The notes beneath the pieces are model-generated. The model worked only from the letters and a program-made list of their open reading frames with translations, was not told the origin of the DNA and did no database searches. A program made the translations under genes and the position numbers. DNA of 64,000 nucleotides, taken from the NCBI GenBank assembly GCA_963680875.1, contig OY804579.1, forward strand, positions 16,755,506 through 16,819,505, given 5' to 3'. This stretch comes from Bathymodiolus brooksi (taxonomy: Eukaryota > Mollusca > Bivalvia > Mytilida > Modiolidae). Positions 31,531 to 43,227 of this stretch are shown here, piece after piece; position 1 is the stretch's first letter; each line of letters starts with the position of its first letter.

Positions 31531-32094
31531 GGTCATACTTCTTTAATTTAATCTCCTTGTCCTTGCTTTATCAACAGAAGACCAGAAATAGTCTTAATAA
31601 CCAGTTAAAAAATGTGTGATTAAAAAATCACAGGGATACCGTCGATATACCGGTATTAACCCATCTATACATTCTGACTAAGATTGATAGTATGTGTTTT
31701 TTTATGTTTTACCTATAATATTATACTGTCTACTTGTTTAGAGTAACTCAGATTTGGGTGTGTTTTACATTAGATTGACTTTTGTAATGGGATACAATTG
31801 TGCTAGTTTGGATTATAATAATCAAACACACCCTTCTGTCAATATAGTTCTTATACTAAATCGTTGTGATAATAAATGTGTTACTAGGCATCACCGGCTA
31901 TGGAGTTATATCCCATAAAGCTGCAAGGTACGCGCAATATATGGCTGGTTGTATTGTAAAACACATGTGTTGATGCATTTATTCTTCAAAACAATATTTT
32001 CAAGATGCATATAAAATTAACATTTTGGAAAGGAAGATATTATTATTTAGAATTGAGGACCGCCATTGGAATGGAAAATGTTCTCCAATATTTA
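31531..32094. other. AT-rich intergenic stretch, nothing recognised
   Basis: No gene or repeat I can support. Confidence 0.45.
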
Positions 32095-32215
32095 GAAGAG
32101 TTTGAAGATACCAAAGTGCTAATCAGAATCCGTAAATGGAAGAAGGACAGACAACACAATAGCCAAAAGAAAAAGGACAAAAGGACAAACAATGATATCT
32201 TTGAATCAACATGTC
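32095..32215 (-). repeat. dispersed repeat D2, minus orientation
   Basis: AGAGTTTGAAGATACCAAAG, AATCAGAATCCGTAAATGG and AGAAGGACAGACAACACAAT. A plus-strand frame of 115 codons across this repeat (32005-32352) is a by-product. Confidence 0.8.
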
Positions 32216-32960
32216 AGAGAATCAGTTTAATTGGTTTGGTGTTTATTGTCATCTATAGCTATTTTTATATTCTTTTTTATAAAACAGACAGTAATTACCA
32301 GCATGTTTGGTCAGTACACTCTGTCCTTGTTCAGCAAAATACTTCAGAATGATTAACGTTTTTTAAGTTATCGTACAAAATATGTTTACTGATATACGTA
32401 AAAAAATATCTTGAAGGTAAATTAAAATGATATATGAACGGGTTGTTATTGTAATATGAACATTGCGTTAAAACAACTATCTGTCTATGATCTGGAATTT
32501 AAGACAATTCCGAGTGAACTTTTATTTGTGTTTTTCGAACAGCATATTGCATGACAAATTTGATTCCTTAATGGTATTTTTCCTTGTGTAACGACATTCC
32601 TGGTTTCTTTTCAGAAAGATTAGATGTGTATCTTTTATCTGGGAACTTGATGAACCATACGTTACAAGAAACCACAAATAGGCTTTAGACATTTGACATG
32701 TCTTCATCAATGGTTACTTGACCAATACGTAATTGTCGTGCTTAGACTAATTCAAAATACATGTATGTACATATTTGATTTGCGGGGTTATCTTTACTGA
32801 TCGGTGGCTGTTATACATGGAACAGGAAATATCAACCCCCCAAGTAGCACCAAATCAAGTTGTCTGTGATTTTTGTCATTTGTTTTACTTAATGTCTGGG
32901 TTTTTTTTATCCACATCTTTCCTCGAAACCCCCCCTTTGACTTGGATACTTTATGTAAGT
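32216..32960. other. intergenic stretch, nothing recognised
   Basis: No supported feature. A 90-codon plus-strand frame (32775-33047) runs into D1 and is not called. Confidence 0.45.
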
Positions 32961-32964
32961 TTAT

Positions 32965-33225
32965 ATAGTGATATCCTGTTTGACCCTTTAGTATTATGGC
33001 TCCAAAACACTTTTAAGTTATGTGTCTTTCCAATGTTTCGATATTGAGCGTACCTGATGAAGGTTATTCCAGAAACGTGTCGTGCGCACTAAATTTGATA
33101 TCTACGTTTTTATTACTACCACTAGGTCGATACAACTGCTGGTGAACTATTAGTCCCCGAGGGTATCATCCGCCCAGTAGTCAGTGCTTCGGTACTGACA
33201 TGGTTTATTAGATCTATTTATTATT
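32965..33225 (+). repeat. dispersed repeat D1, longest copy
   Basis: It holds TTTCCAATGTTTCGATATTG, TGATGAAGGTTATTCCAG, ACGTGTCGTGCGCACTAAAT, TTGATATCTACGTTTTTATT, then ACTAGGTCGATACAACTGCT, a TATTAGTCCCCGAGGGTATC block and CTTCGGTACTGACATGG. This is the only copy here that extends past the GATATCTACG segment, the segment that resembles the 39-bp array unit at 4158-6390. Confidence 0.85.
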
Positions 33226-33273
33226 GAAATTTAGTTCCTAAATCATGTAATTATTATCAAAACTAAGGTTCTC

Positions 33274-33320
33274 CACACCCCCCCCCCCCGCCCCCCGCCC
33301 CCAAACCCCCCCCCCCCCCA
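33274..33320. repeat. poly-C tract
   Basis: A near-continuous run of cytosines broken by single G, CG and AAA. Tracts of this kind also occur at 49398-49437 (C) and 15986-16006, 21449-21475 and 62630-62640 (G). Its true length may be uncertain in the assembly. Confidence 0.95.
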
Positions 33321-33485
33321 GGCATAGGTGATCCAATTTTGGCTATCCTGTTTGGGCCCTTTGTTGTTATTACTCTCAAACGCTTTCAAATCATTTGGTT
33401 TCCAATATTTCGATATTGAGCGTACCTGATGAAGGTTATTCCTGCAACGTGTCGTGCGCACTAAATTTGATATCTACGTTTGTGT
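33321..33485 (+). repeat. dispersed repeat D1, copy 3
   Basis: It starts GGCATAGGTGATCCAATTTT and TTGGCTATCCTGTTTGGGCC, continues with TTTCCAATATTTCGATATTG and ends ACTAAATTTGATATCTACG. The start corresponds to the unit of the 63-bp array at 1-1019. Confidence 0.85.
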
Positions 33486-34159
33486 TGCCAATGTTAAAAT
33501 GTCATGCAAACTATTGATTTCATGAATAATTTTCATTCTTATAGGAAAAATTCTCATACATATTTTAATCTGAAGGCAGAGTAGGAAATGCATATAACAA
33601 AGTCCACCAATCTTCACGTTAGCAGTTTTTTCTATATAGACAAATACCAAGAGTTTCAATTAAGTTTCTGACATTTTTCAAGTTAATGGTATTTTAATTT
33701 TAGCAACGTAACAAGTAAAATGCTTAAGAATCGTAAAATAAATCAGTAACTAGGAGTCGATGTCATCATCGTTCCTTGGTAGAAACGTCACCGGAAGACG
33801 ATAATTTACAAAGTCAAATTTTGTAGATGGTTAGTTATCTTTAGTAGTTTTTCCCCCCCAAAAAAAATGTAAAGAAACAAAGCAAACTCCTTAATGTATA
33901 TATGCAGAAATAAGATTCCTATATAAATGCAAGAAAATGTGTCCAGAATATGTGTATGGCAATACGCATGTGCGAAGTATAAAATATTGGCAATTTTATA
34001 CACCGCAGTGCTTATGCAGCCAATGAAGGACATAATATTAGAATAAACAATTTACCAGTAGTAAAAGTATTTTTATCGATATGGTATGTATGTTTCATTG
34101 GCTTGACACTACGTTGAATTATACGTGGCATTTGTTTAATCTAGGTTTGTCAATGTGCA
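33486..34159. other. AT-rich intergenic stretch, nothing recognised
   Basis: No supported feature. Confidence 0.45.
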
Positions 34160-34310
34160 GTAGCAAAAATGAAAAAGAAAAAAATACCACACCTTCGGAA
34201 CAAAAAATACCACACTCTCGGAACAATTCTAAAATACCACACCCTCGGAACAATTCCAAATCTAATCGAAAATTAGAAGAAACAGCAACAAAATCGATAC
34301 CCTAAGAAAT
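34160..34310. repeat. dispersed repeat D3 with a short internal triplication
   Basis: ATACCACACNNTCGGAACAA occurs three times (about 34186, 34210 and 34232), followed by TTCCAAATCTAATCGAAAAT. The same words occur at 48480-48560 and in weaker form at 48960-49050. Confidence 0.75.
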
Positions 34311-34314
34311 AAAA

Positions 34315-34510
34315 GAAAAGTTTGAAATACAAATGCGGTAATCGGAAGCTGTGTATCGAAGAAGGTCAGACAATACAATGACAAAAAGAAAATGACAAGA
34401 AGACAAAGGGTGATCTACAAAACACTACACAGAAAACTAATTATTGAGCAACACTGACCCCACAAAAAATCGGAGGTGCTCCGGAAAGGTAAACAGTAAA
34501 ATTTTCAACA
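34315..34510 (-). repeat. dispersed repeat D2, minus orientation
   Basis: AAGAAGGTCAGACAATACAA, GATCTACAAAACACTACACA, ATTGAGCAACACTGACCCC and GGAGGTGCTCCGG follow in reverse D2 order. It abuts the D3 copy on its left. A 45-bp D1 fragment (CGTCGTGCGCACTAAATTGG, ATATCTGCATTTTTATTA) follows at 34530-34575. Confidence 0.8.
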
Positions 34511-34656
34511 TGCTACGGAAATGAATGTACTAACTCGTCGTGCGCACTAAATTGGATATCTGCATTTTTATTAATATAATGATGTGTCCGCTATGCATTT
34601 TGTAGTATCCTCCATCGATATGCCACGTCATTGGTATCTTTTTTCGTGCTTTAACA

Positions 34657-37458
34657 TTGGTGTGTCAGTATGTAGTACATTTGTGTGTCAGTATGTAGCA
34701 CATGGGTGTGTCAGTATGTAGCACATCGGTGTGTCAGTATGTAGTACATTGGTGTGTCAGTATGTAGTACATTGGTATGTCAGTATGTAGCACATTGGTG
34801 TGTCAGTATGTAGCACATTGGTGTGTCAGTATGTAGCACATTGGTGTGTCAGTATGTAGTACATTGGTGTGTCAGTATGTAGTACATTGTTGTGTCAGTA
34901 TGAAGCACATTGGTGTGTCAGTATGTAATACATTGGTGTGTCAGTATGTAGTACATTAGTGTGCTAGTATGTAGTACATTGGTGTGTCAGTATGTAGTAC
35001 ATTGGTATGTCAGTATGCAGTACATTGGTGTGTCAGTATGTAGTACATTGGTGTGTCAGTATGTAGTACATTGGTGTGCCAATATCTAGTCCATTGGTGT
35101 GTCAGTATGTAGTACACTGGTTTATCAGTATGTAGTGAATTGGTGTGCCAGTATGTAGTACACTGGTGTATCAGTATGTAGTACATTGGTGTATCAGTAT
35201 GTAGTACATTGGTGTGTTAGTATGTAGTACACTGGGGTATCAGTATGTAGTACATTGGTGTATCAGTATGTAGTACATTGGTGTGTCAGTATGTAGTACA
35301 CTGGTGTATCAGTATGTAGTACATTGGTGTGTCAGTATGTAGTACACTGGTGTATCAGTACATGTATGTAGTACATTGGTGTGTCAGTATGAAGTACATT
35401 GGTGTGTCAGTATGTAGTACACCGGTGTATCGGTATGTAGTACATTGGTGTGTCAGTATGTAGTACACTGATGTATCAGTATGTAGTATATTGGTGTGTC
35501 AGTATGTAGTACATTAGTGTGTCAGTATGTAGTACATTAGTGTATCAATATGTAGTACATTGGTGTGCCAGTATGTAGTACACTGGTGTATCAGTATGCA
35601 GTACATTGATGTATCAGTATGTAGTACATTGGTGTGCCAGTATCTAGTACATTGGTGTGTCAGTATGTAGTACATTGGTGTGTCAGTATGTAGTACATTG
35701 GTGTGTCAGTATGTAGTACATGAGTGTGTCAGTATGCAGTACTTTTGTGTGCCAGTATGCAGTACATAGTTGTGACAATATGTAGTAATTTGTGTGCCAG
35801 TGCAGTACATTGGTATGTCAATATATAATGCATTGGTATGTCAGTATGTAGTACATTGGTGTGTCAGTATATAGTACATTGATATGTCAGTATGTAGTAC
35901 ATTGGTGTGCCAGCATGCAGTACATTGGTGTATCAGTATGTAGTACATTGGTGTGTCAGCATGTAGTACATTGATGTGTCAGTATGTAGTACATTGGTGT
36001 GTCAGTATATAGTACATTGGCGTGCCAGTGTGTATTACATGGTTGTACCAGTATGTAGTAATTGGTGTGTTTGTACATGTATGTAGTACATTGGTGTACC
36101 AGTATATAGTACATTGGTGTATCAGTATGTAGTACATTGGTGTACCAGTATATAGTCCATTGTTGTATCAGTATGTAGTGCATTGGTGTGTTAATATGTA
36201 GTACATTGGTGTGTCAGTATCTAGTACATTGGTGTGTCGGTATGTTGTACACTGGTGTATCAGTATGTAGTACATTGGTGTGTCAATATGTAGTACACTG
36301 ATCTATCAGTATGTAGTACATTGCTGTGTCAGTATGTAGTACATTAGTGTGTCAGTATGTAGTACATTAGTATATCAATATGTAGTACATTGGTGTGCCA
36401 GTATGTAGTACACTGGTGTATCAGTATGTAGTACATTGGTGTATCAGTATGTAGTACATTGGTGTGCCAGTATCTAGTACACTGATGTGTCAGTATGTAG
36501 TACATTGGTGTGTCAGTATGTAGTGCATTGGTGTGTCAGTATGTAGTACATGAGTGTCAGTATGCAGTACTTTTGTGTGCCAGTATGTAGTACATAGTTG
36601 TGACAATATGTAGTAATTTGAATACCAGTAGGTAGTACATGGGTGTGCCAGTGTGTTGTACATGGTTGTAACTGTTTGTAGTAATTGGTGTGTCCGTATG
36701 TAGTACATTTGTGTATCAGTATATAGTACATTGGTGTGTCAGTATGTAGTGCATTTGTGTCAGTACGCAGGAAATTTCTGTCCTGGAATTAAGTATCGTC
36801 GTGTGTCAGTATGTAGCAGTACATTGGTGTGCCAATATATAGTATATGAGTGTGTCAGTATGCAGTACTTTTGTGTGCCAGTGTGTTGTACATGGTTGTA
36901 CCAGTATGTATTACATTGGTGTGTCAGTATGTAGTGCATTGGTATGTCAGTATGTAGTTATTGGTGTGTCAGTATGTAGTACATTGGTGTGCCAGTGTGT
37001 TGTACATGGTTGTACCGGTATGTAGTACATTGGTGTGTCAGTATGTAGTACATTGATGTGTCCGTATGTAGTACATTGGTGTGTCAGTATACAGTATATT
37101 GGTGTATCAGTATGTAGTACATTGGGGTGTCAGTATGTAGTACATTGATGTGTCAGTATGTAGTACATTGGTGTGTCAGTATGTAGTACATGGTTGTACC
37201 AGTATGTAGTAATTGGTGTGTAAGTACATGTATGTAGTACATTGGTGTACCAGTATATAGTACATTGGTGTATCAGTATGTAGTGCATTGGTGTACCAGT
37301 ATGTAGTACATTGGTGTGTCAGTATGTAGTACATTGGTGTGTCAGTATGTAGTGCATTTGTGTCAGTACGCAGGAGATTTCTGTGCCAGTATTAAGTAGC
37401 GTCGTGTGTCAGTATGTAGCAGTACATTGGTGTGCCATTATATACTACATTTGTGTAG
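34657..37458. repeat. 23-bp tandem array, about 120 copies, with higher-order duplications
   Basis: The unit is TTGGTGTGTCAGTATGTAGT plus ACA (23 bp; for example TAGTACA at 35041 and 35064). Variants (CACTGGTGTATC, GTGCCAGTATCTAG, ATGAGTGTGTCAG, ACTTTTGTGTGCC) recur in the same order in blocks: 35401-35775 matches 36231-36605 at an offset of 830 bp, and 36750-36843 matches 37353-37446 at an offset of 603 bp. Short frames in it are by-products. Confidence 0.97.
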
Positions 37459-37584
37459 ATTAAGTAGCATCTTCCTATCGTGTGGTCAGAACGTTGTGCT
37501 TAGAAGTATTTTGTAACGATGTATTTAAGAATAATGTTGACGTCATTTGCGAAAACATTTTCCTTGTCGGATTACATATGCAGT

Positions 37585-37800
37585 GATATCGTGGAAGTCA
37601 ATATCGGTGGAGTACTAGTATACCGGTATTGAATTATCCGGTGAGAACTGCCACCTGTCGCAAGTCGCTGACTTGATCAAATGTTTGTTTCGATATCTTC
37701 TCGCCATCTACCGGAATCGAACTGATGTCTTAAGTGGTGATAACATAGGTATATATGACTAGCAAGTACATTACGATTTCGGCGGCGGTTTTGTGAGTCT
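37585..37800 (-). mobile_element. SINE-1 fragment, worn
   Basis: GGTGGAGTACTAGTATACCG, TGCCACCTGTCGCAAGTCGC and a reversed head CCGGAATCGAACTGATGTC follow the order at 3575-3765. The tail part is absent. Confidence 0.6.
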
Positions 37801-38655
37801 AGTGTAATCTTTAGAAAAATGTTTATGAACTAACAATTCATTCCTCAATTATATTTTGAAGAAGAAAAAAATCATACAGAATAACATTGTAGCCAACTTA
37901 TGCATGTTAGACCCTCCCTTTACTCCTAGAGTCCCAGTTATCCCAAAACCGTACAAGACGTTAATACAATAGATTAATATCAATGTCAATTATGCTTCAT
38001 GCCTATGGACTTAAACGTTTAAAGCTAATTTTACAATAATACGGGGAAAGAACTAATAACATAGCAAATGTGTTGATCTTCTCAAATGATTACACAGTGT
38101 CATAATGCTAACGAGATATGGTACTTTGGGCCTTGTATAAATACTCCACGATTTCTGGGTGGAGCCAGGCTATATCTTGTGTAACAAAATATGTATATTG
38201 TGTCCTCAATAGTTTTGAAAGGACCCTTAAAGGCAGGTTCATATAAATTTAATTATTGACAGAATACAATCTCCTAACCTAATTATAATAGAAAGTCAAA
38301 ATGATTCTTCTTTGTGTATTCAAACTTTGTCAACAAAACGTCAGTTATTTATTGTTAAACAAATATGATCTAGAATGATTTAAAAGGAAAAACAAACACA
38401 TTTAACTTTAATTTGTTCTCCTTACCCTTAGTTCTAAGTAAAGTTGACAGTTAACTGATTAAAGGCATTGAACAAAATTGAAAAATAACGACCTTAAAAG
38501 TTGAAGGGTGGGCTTTTTCTGTTTTTGGTTTGGTTTGATTTTGTAAAGAAAACAGGGGAATATGAAAAAGTTTCATCTTTAAACCTCTTAAAATATCTAG
38601 AAGAAAATAATTTTCAAGAGATTGATAGCTTGATATAAAAAAAATGGGGAACACA
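37801..38655. other. AT-rich intergenic stretch, nothing recognised
   Basis: No supported feature. Confidence 0.45.
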
Positions 38656-38656
38656 A

Positions 38657-39696
38657 GTGTTCTACTCGGTGGTTAATGTATGATAAAGAAGGTATTTTGT
38701 TCTACCCAGTGGTCAAGATGTGATAAAGAAGGTATTTTGTTCTACTCAATGGTCAAGGTGTGAAACAGAAGGTATTTTGTTCTACTCAGTGGTCAATGTG
38801 TGATAAAGAAGGTATTTTGTTCTACTCAGCGGTCAAGGTGTGATAAAGAACATATTTTGTTCTACTCAGTGGTCAAGGTGTGATAAAGAAGGTATTTTGT
38901 TCTACTCAGCGGTATATGTGTGATAAAGAAGGTATTTTGTTCTACTCAATGGTCAAGGTGTGATAAAGAATGTATTTTGTTCTACTCGGTGGTCAAGGTG
39001 TGATAACGAAGGTATTTTGTTCTACTCAGTGGTCAAGGTGTGATAAAGAAGGTATGTTGTTCTACTCAGCGGTATAGGTGTGATAAAGAAGGTATTTTGC
39101 TCTACGCAATGGTCAATGTGCGATAAAGAAGGCATGTTGTTGTACTCAGTGGTCAAGGTGTGATAAAGAAGGTATTGTGTTCTACTCAGTGATATATGTG
39201 TGATAAAGAAGGTATTTTGCTCTACTCAGCACTCACTGTGTGATAAACGAGTATGTATTTTGTTCTACTCGGTAGTCAAGGTGTGATAAAGAAGGTATTT
39301 TGTTCTACTCGGTGGCCAAGTTGTGATAAAGAAGGTATTTTGTTTTACTCAGTGGTATATGTGTGATAGAGAAGGTATTTTGTTCTACTCAGCGCTCATT
39401 GTGTGATAAACGGGTATGTATTTTGTTCTACTCGGTGGTCAATGTGTGATAAAGAAGGTATTTTGTTCTACTCGGTGGTCAAGGTGTGATAAAGAAGGTA
39501 TTTTGTTCTACTCGGTGGTCAAGGTGTGATAAAGAAGGTATTTTGTTCTACTCAGTGGTATATGTGTGATAAAGAAGGTATTTTGTTTTACTCAGTGGTA
39601 TATGTGTGATAAAGAAGGTATTTTGTTCTACTCAGCGCTCACTGTGTGATAAACGGGTATGTATTTTGTTCTACTCGGTGGTAAAGGTGTGATAAA
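38657..39696. repeat. 40-bp tandem array, left block
   Basis: The unit includes GGTCAAGGTGTGATAAAGAA and GGTATTTTGTTCTACTCAGT (40 bp; TCTAC at 38701, 38741, 38781). A longer variant with CGGGTATGTATTTTG recurs (39411, 39652 and, beyond the insertion, 40602 and 40767). The array is interrupted at 39697 by a LINE fragment and resumes at 40511. Confidence 0.97.
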
Positions 39697-40510
39697 TCAA
39701 AATGTCAAAGTTCCTACTTACTACTACATAGGCTCACGAATTGGACAAATATTACATGCGCGTCTTCGAATAAACAGCAGCTCCCTAAGCGAACACCTTT
39801 TTTACGAAATTTAGTTGACTCTCCTAATTGTCTATGGGGAGTGTGGGGTGTGTGTGTGGAAACAACTTCTCATTATATTCTACACTGTTCTAGATTTGCT
39901 GACATTAGGAAGGAATTGATATTATCTATCTCAAACATCCCTGTAAATATTACCATAAACTTACTCCTTTTTGGAACAAATGAATTGACGGACGAACACA
40001 ATACGTTAATTTTCGTTTCGATACAGAAATACATTATCAAAAGTAAAAAGTTTACACCATGATCATATGGCTTACCATACTTTAGTGACGTATATCTCGC
40101 CTCAAAATGAATCATAAGTTATCACTTTTCCCTCCTTAGTATACATTATTAGTATTTCACATAATTTTAGTCTACTCTATCAAATTATTATCTTCCCTGG
40201 CCAGGGTTCCTGTGTCCACATAGCGCAATACGTTCATGTCGCGTTGTGTGGACTCAGTGACCTTGACTCGGGAGGATGTCTTATTATAAATTACAATGTA
40301 CCAGCAATATTATTATATAAATATATTAATAGTTATAGATATATTTTATAAAGAGCATGCTATAATAGTCATGATTATGCTACGTATGTTTATTTTAGGA
40401 GACAGATTTATAAAAGCAATAATTGCTTGTTTCTGAATCCTGTCTGTATTTACTATGTTTGATGTACTGTATATTCTGATTATTTTCTAAATAAATATTG
40501 TTTAAATTAA
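39697..40510 (+). mobile_element. 5'-truncated LINE 3' end inserted in the 40-bp array
   Basis: The first 100 bp reads VPTYYYIGSRIG and QILHARLRINSSSLSEHLF, the conserved C-terminal region of many non-LTR retrotransposon ORF2 proteins. After a frameshift near 39800, NLVDSPNCLWG and CVETTSHYILHCSRF show the zinc-knuckle-like C...C...H....C tail. A long AT-rich 3' UTR follows and ends at TTTAAATTAA. The flanks GGTGTGATAAA (39686-39696) and GGTGTGATAAA (40511-40521) form an 11-bp target-site duplication, and the 40-bp array stays in register if one copy and the insert are removed. The clade was not resolved. Confidence 0.88.
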
Positions 40511-41026
40511 GGTGTGATAAAGAAGGTATTTTGTTCTTTTCAGTGGTCAAGGTGTGATAAAGAAGGTATTTTGTTTTACTCAGCGCTCATTGTGTGATAA
40601 ACGGGTATGTATTTTGTTCTACTCGGTGGTCAAGGTGTGATAAAGAAGGTATTTTGTTCTACTCAGTGGTCAAAGTGTGATAAAGAAGGTATTTTGTTCT
40701 ACTCAGTGGTCAAGGTGTGATAAAGAAGGTATTTTGTTTTACTCAGCGCTCACTGTGTGATAAACGAATATGTATTTTGTTCTACTCGGTGGTCAAGGTG
40801 TAATAAAGAAGGTATTTTGTTCTACTTAGTGGTCAAGGTGTGATAAAGAAGGTATTTTGTTCTACTCAGTGGTCAAGGTTTGATAAAGAATGTATTTTGT
40901 TCTACTCAGTGGTCAAGGTGTGATAAAGAATGTATTTTGTTCTACTCAGTAGTCAATGTGTGATAAAAGAAGGTAGTTTGCTTTACTCATCGGTCAATGT
41001 ATGATAACGAATGTGTTTTGTTCTAA
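40511..41026. repeat. 40-bp tandem array, right block
   Basis: It continues the array interrupted at 39697, with the same unit and the same long variant. Units become more diverged toward 41000. Confidence 0.96.
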
Positions 41027-41342
41027 AAACTCGGTGATCAAGCAGTGATACAGAAGGTATTTTATTCTACTCGGTGATCAAGCAGTGATACAGAAGGTAT
41101 TTTGTTCTACTCGGTGATCAAGCAATGATACAGAAGGTATTTTGTTCTACTCGGTGATCAAGCAGTGATACAGAAGGTATTTTGTTCTACTCGGTGATCA
41201 AGCAGTGATACAGAAGGTATTTTGTTCTACTCGGTGATCAAGCAGTGATACAGAAGGTATTTTGTTCTACTCGGTGATCAAGCAGTGATACAGAAGGTAT
41301 TTTGTTCTACTCGGTGATCAAGCAGTGATACAGAAGGTATTA
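41027..41342. repeat. homogenised 40-bp subfamily, 8 units
   Basis: The unit is CTCGGTGATCAAGCAGTGAT plus ACAGAAGGTATTTTGTTCTA. Eight copies are almost identical, in contrast to the diverged neighbours, so this block expanded recently. Confidence 0.96.
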
Positions 41343-41639
41343 TAGAAGTATTGTTCGATCATACAATTCTACTTCTACCACATACTGACCGACTTCAACA
41401 AATGAAACAACACACTTGATAAAAAATAATAAATTTTGGGCATAGTTCACTAGACGTAAAGAAGTAAATGTGCAACTGAAAAAAACCTACTAATTCTTAT
41501 GACAGAAGGTTTTTCAATATTATGTTACCAGCCTCTAAATGTTGTATGCCTTAGACATTGAATACCAATCATGAAATTGCATGTCTGTGTCGTTCTAGCA
41601 AAAAAAAACCCATTGACATTGAGGGTTGCTTTACATGCA

Positions 41640-41870
41640 TAAATTTAAGAAATGTAATAACATAGTATCTTTATTATCAATAGAACAGTTTTATAGGTGG
41701 CAAGGAGTTCCAGAGTGGAGAGACTTTGTGTATATGTTGTATGTATTACGCAGAGATTTATGTAACAAAAATAAATGTAATCTCCTTACAAATGGGTTTC
41801 ACTTTGTAAATCTTGTTAAAGACTTTGGGAAGTAGATGATGATTTAGATAAATTGTCATACTGTATAATA
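41640..41870 (+). other. unidentified coding-like segment, copy 1
   Basis: The frame reads SIEQFYRWQGVPEWRDFVYM, then LYVLRRDLCNKNKCNLLTNG and FHFVNLVKDFGK before a stop at 41833-41835. An AACATAG|TATCTTT word could be a splice acceptor, which would make this a terminal exon. Two related copies lie downstream (42580 and 43228). I do not recognise the family. The W/F-rich and basic composition looks protein-like, but there is no proof of coding. It may be part of a mobile element. Confidence 0.4.
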
Positions 41871-41877
41871 AATTATA

Positions 41878-42040
41878 AACGTTAGGGAATACCGAAGGGG
41901 CAATCAAAAAAGGACAATCCAGAGAATACCGAAGGGGCAATCAAAAAAGGAAAAACACAATATGTGTTGGACACCACCATACACAAGACACAAGACGAAG
42001 ACAAACAAACCAAAAGGTGTCAAACCACTAATTCACCAAT
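41878..42040. repeat. dispersed repeat D4
   Basis: GAATACCGAAGGGGCAATCA occurs twice, 43 bp apart, then ACACAATATGTGTTGGACAC and CACAAGACGAAGACAAACAA. The same words occur at 18010-18130, and a fragment (ACACAATATGTGTTGGACAT) at 42490. Confidence 0.75.
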
Positions 42041-42579
42041 CAGAGTTTAGAACATATTCGAAAGTAGTCCCTTTTAAAGAAAATAGTTCCTTTCGCTTTG
42101 TTGTATTGTGAAAAATACTGAATGGAATGAAATAATTAAAATTGAGAATTGAAGTTAAATATATAAGGATTATTTTGAGCCCAAATTTGATGGACTTCGT
42201 TGTATTTTAATACCTCTATGGAGGATTTGATGCATGACCTATAAATATTGAATTTCCCGGTGATGACGGAGCTATTTTTAGAGTAGCTGTTTTCCATAGC
42301 CTGACATTTCACTGCAAGACTTTAAACATCCCCTGATATTTTCACAGAACGTAGAGGAATCATGTACGTTTCAGAAAATATATGGTCTTGAAAAGGTTAA
42401 ACTTAAGATAAAATAGCCAAGCAGGCTCGAAAAACACAAATTTAGTAGAAAATGTTAAGGAAATTAATTACGGGTTTCACACCAAAAACAAAACACAATA
42501 TGTGTTGGACATTATTTATCTTGATCAAATAATAGACGTGTTAGTATAGAACTAACTCCACAAAGGGTGTACCATATAG

Positions 42580-42853
42580 GTAGCAAGGATTTCCCGAATG
42601 GACAGAGTTTGTGTATATGTTGTATGCATTACGCAGGGCTTTGTGTAACAACAATAAATATAATCTGCTTACAAATGGGTGTCACTTTGTAAATCTTGCT
42701 AAAGGTTTTTGGAGGAAGATGATGATTAATATAAATTGTCATACTATATATCTGTTTTATTACTTGATAAAATAATAGACTAAGACCATGAGTTGTACTT
42801 CTTGTGCCACGTTTATTTTCATATCTAGGGTAAAAGTTCTTCTGAACAAACCA
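42580..42853 (+). pseudogene. unidentified coding-like segment, copy 2
   Basis: It matches copy 1 from GGTAGCAAGGATTTCCCGAA through ACAAATGGGTGTCACTTTGT and continues with a shared 3' extension (CTGTTTTATTACTTGATAAA, TTGTACTTCTTGTGC) present in copy 3 but not in copy 1. The frame is open through the homologous part but passes the position where copy 1 stops. It ends where a SINE-2 begins. Confidence 0.5.
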
Positions 42854-43222
42854 TGAGTGAGTGAGTGATTGTTGTTTAACGCCAACTCAGCAATTTTCCA
42901 GCTATATCATGGCGAGAACAAGTTAATTTTTAATGAGATGATGATTAGGTCCGCTGTATACTAGGCCAACATGTTTAGTTGGGTTTTTATAGTGCTAGCT
43001 CACTGAAACAACAGTCCGCGGATAGACATGTCGCCTCACTCGGACACATTATCCTGATTTCGAGTCAACCAGCTTTGTTCTTTCTTCTTAACGCTGTGTG
43101 CTTAGCGGAGAAGCAACAAATACCAATTTTATAATCTTTGGTTTGACTCGATCGGAGCTCGAACCAAGGATCTACCGCACTCGGGACGAGCACGCTAACC
43201 ATTACACCAATGAGGCGGATTA
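42854..43222 (-). mobile_element. SINE-2 copy, minus orientation, near full length
   Basis: It starts with the reversed tail TGAGTGAGTGATTGTTGTTT, GCCAACTCAGCAATTTTCCA, then TTTAGTTGGGTTTTTATAGT, CTCACTGAAACAACAGTCC and a reversed tRNA-like head with GGAGCTCGAACC and CTAACCATTACACCAATGAG. It lies between two copies of the unidentified segment. Confidence 0.9.
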
Positions 43223-43227
43223 CTTTG

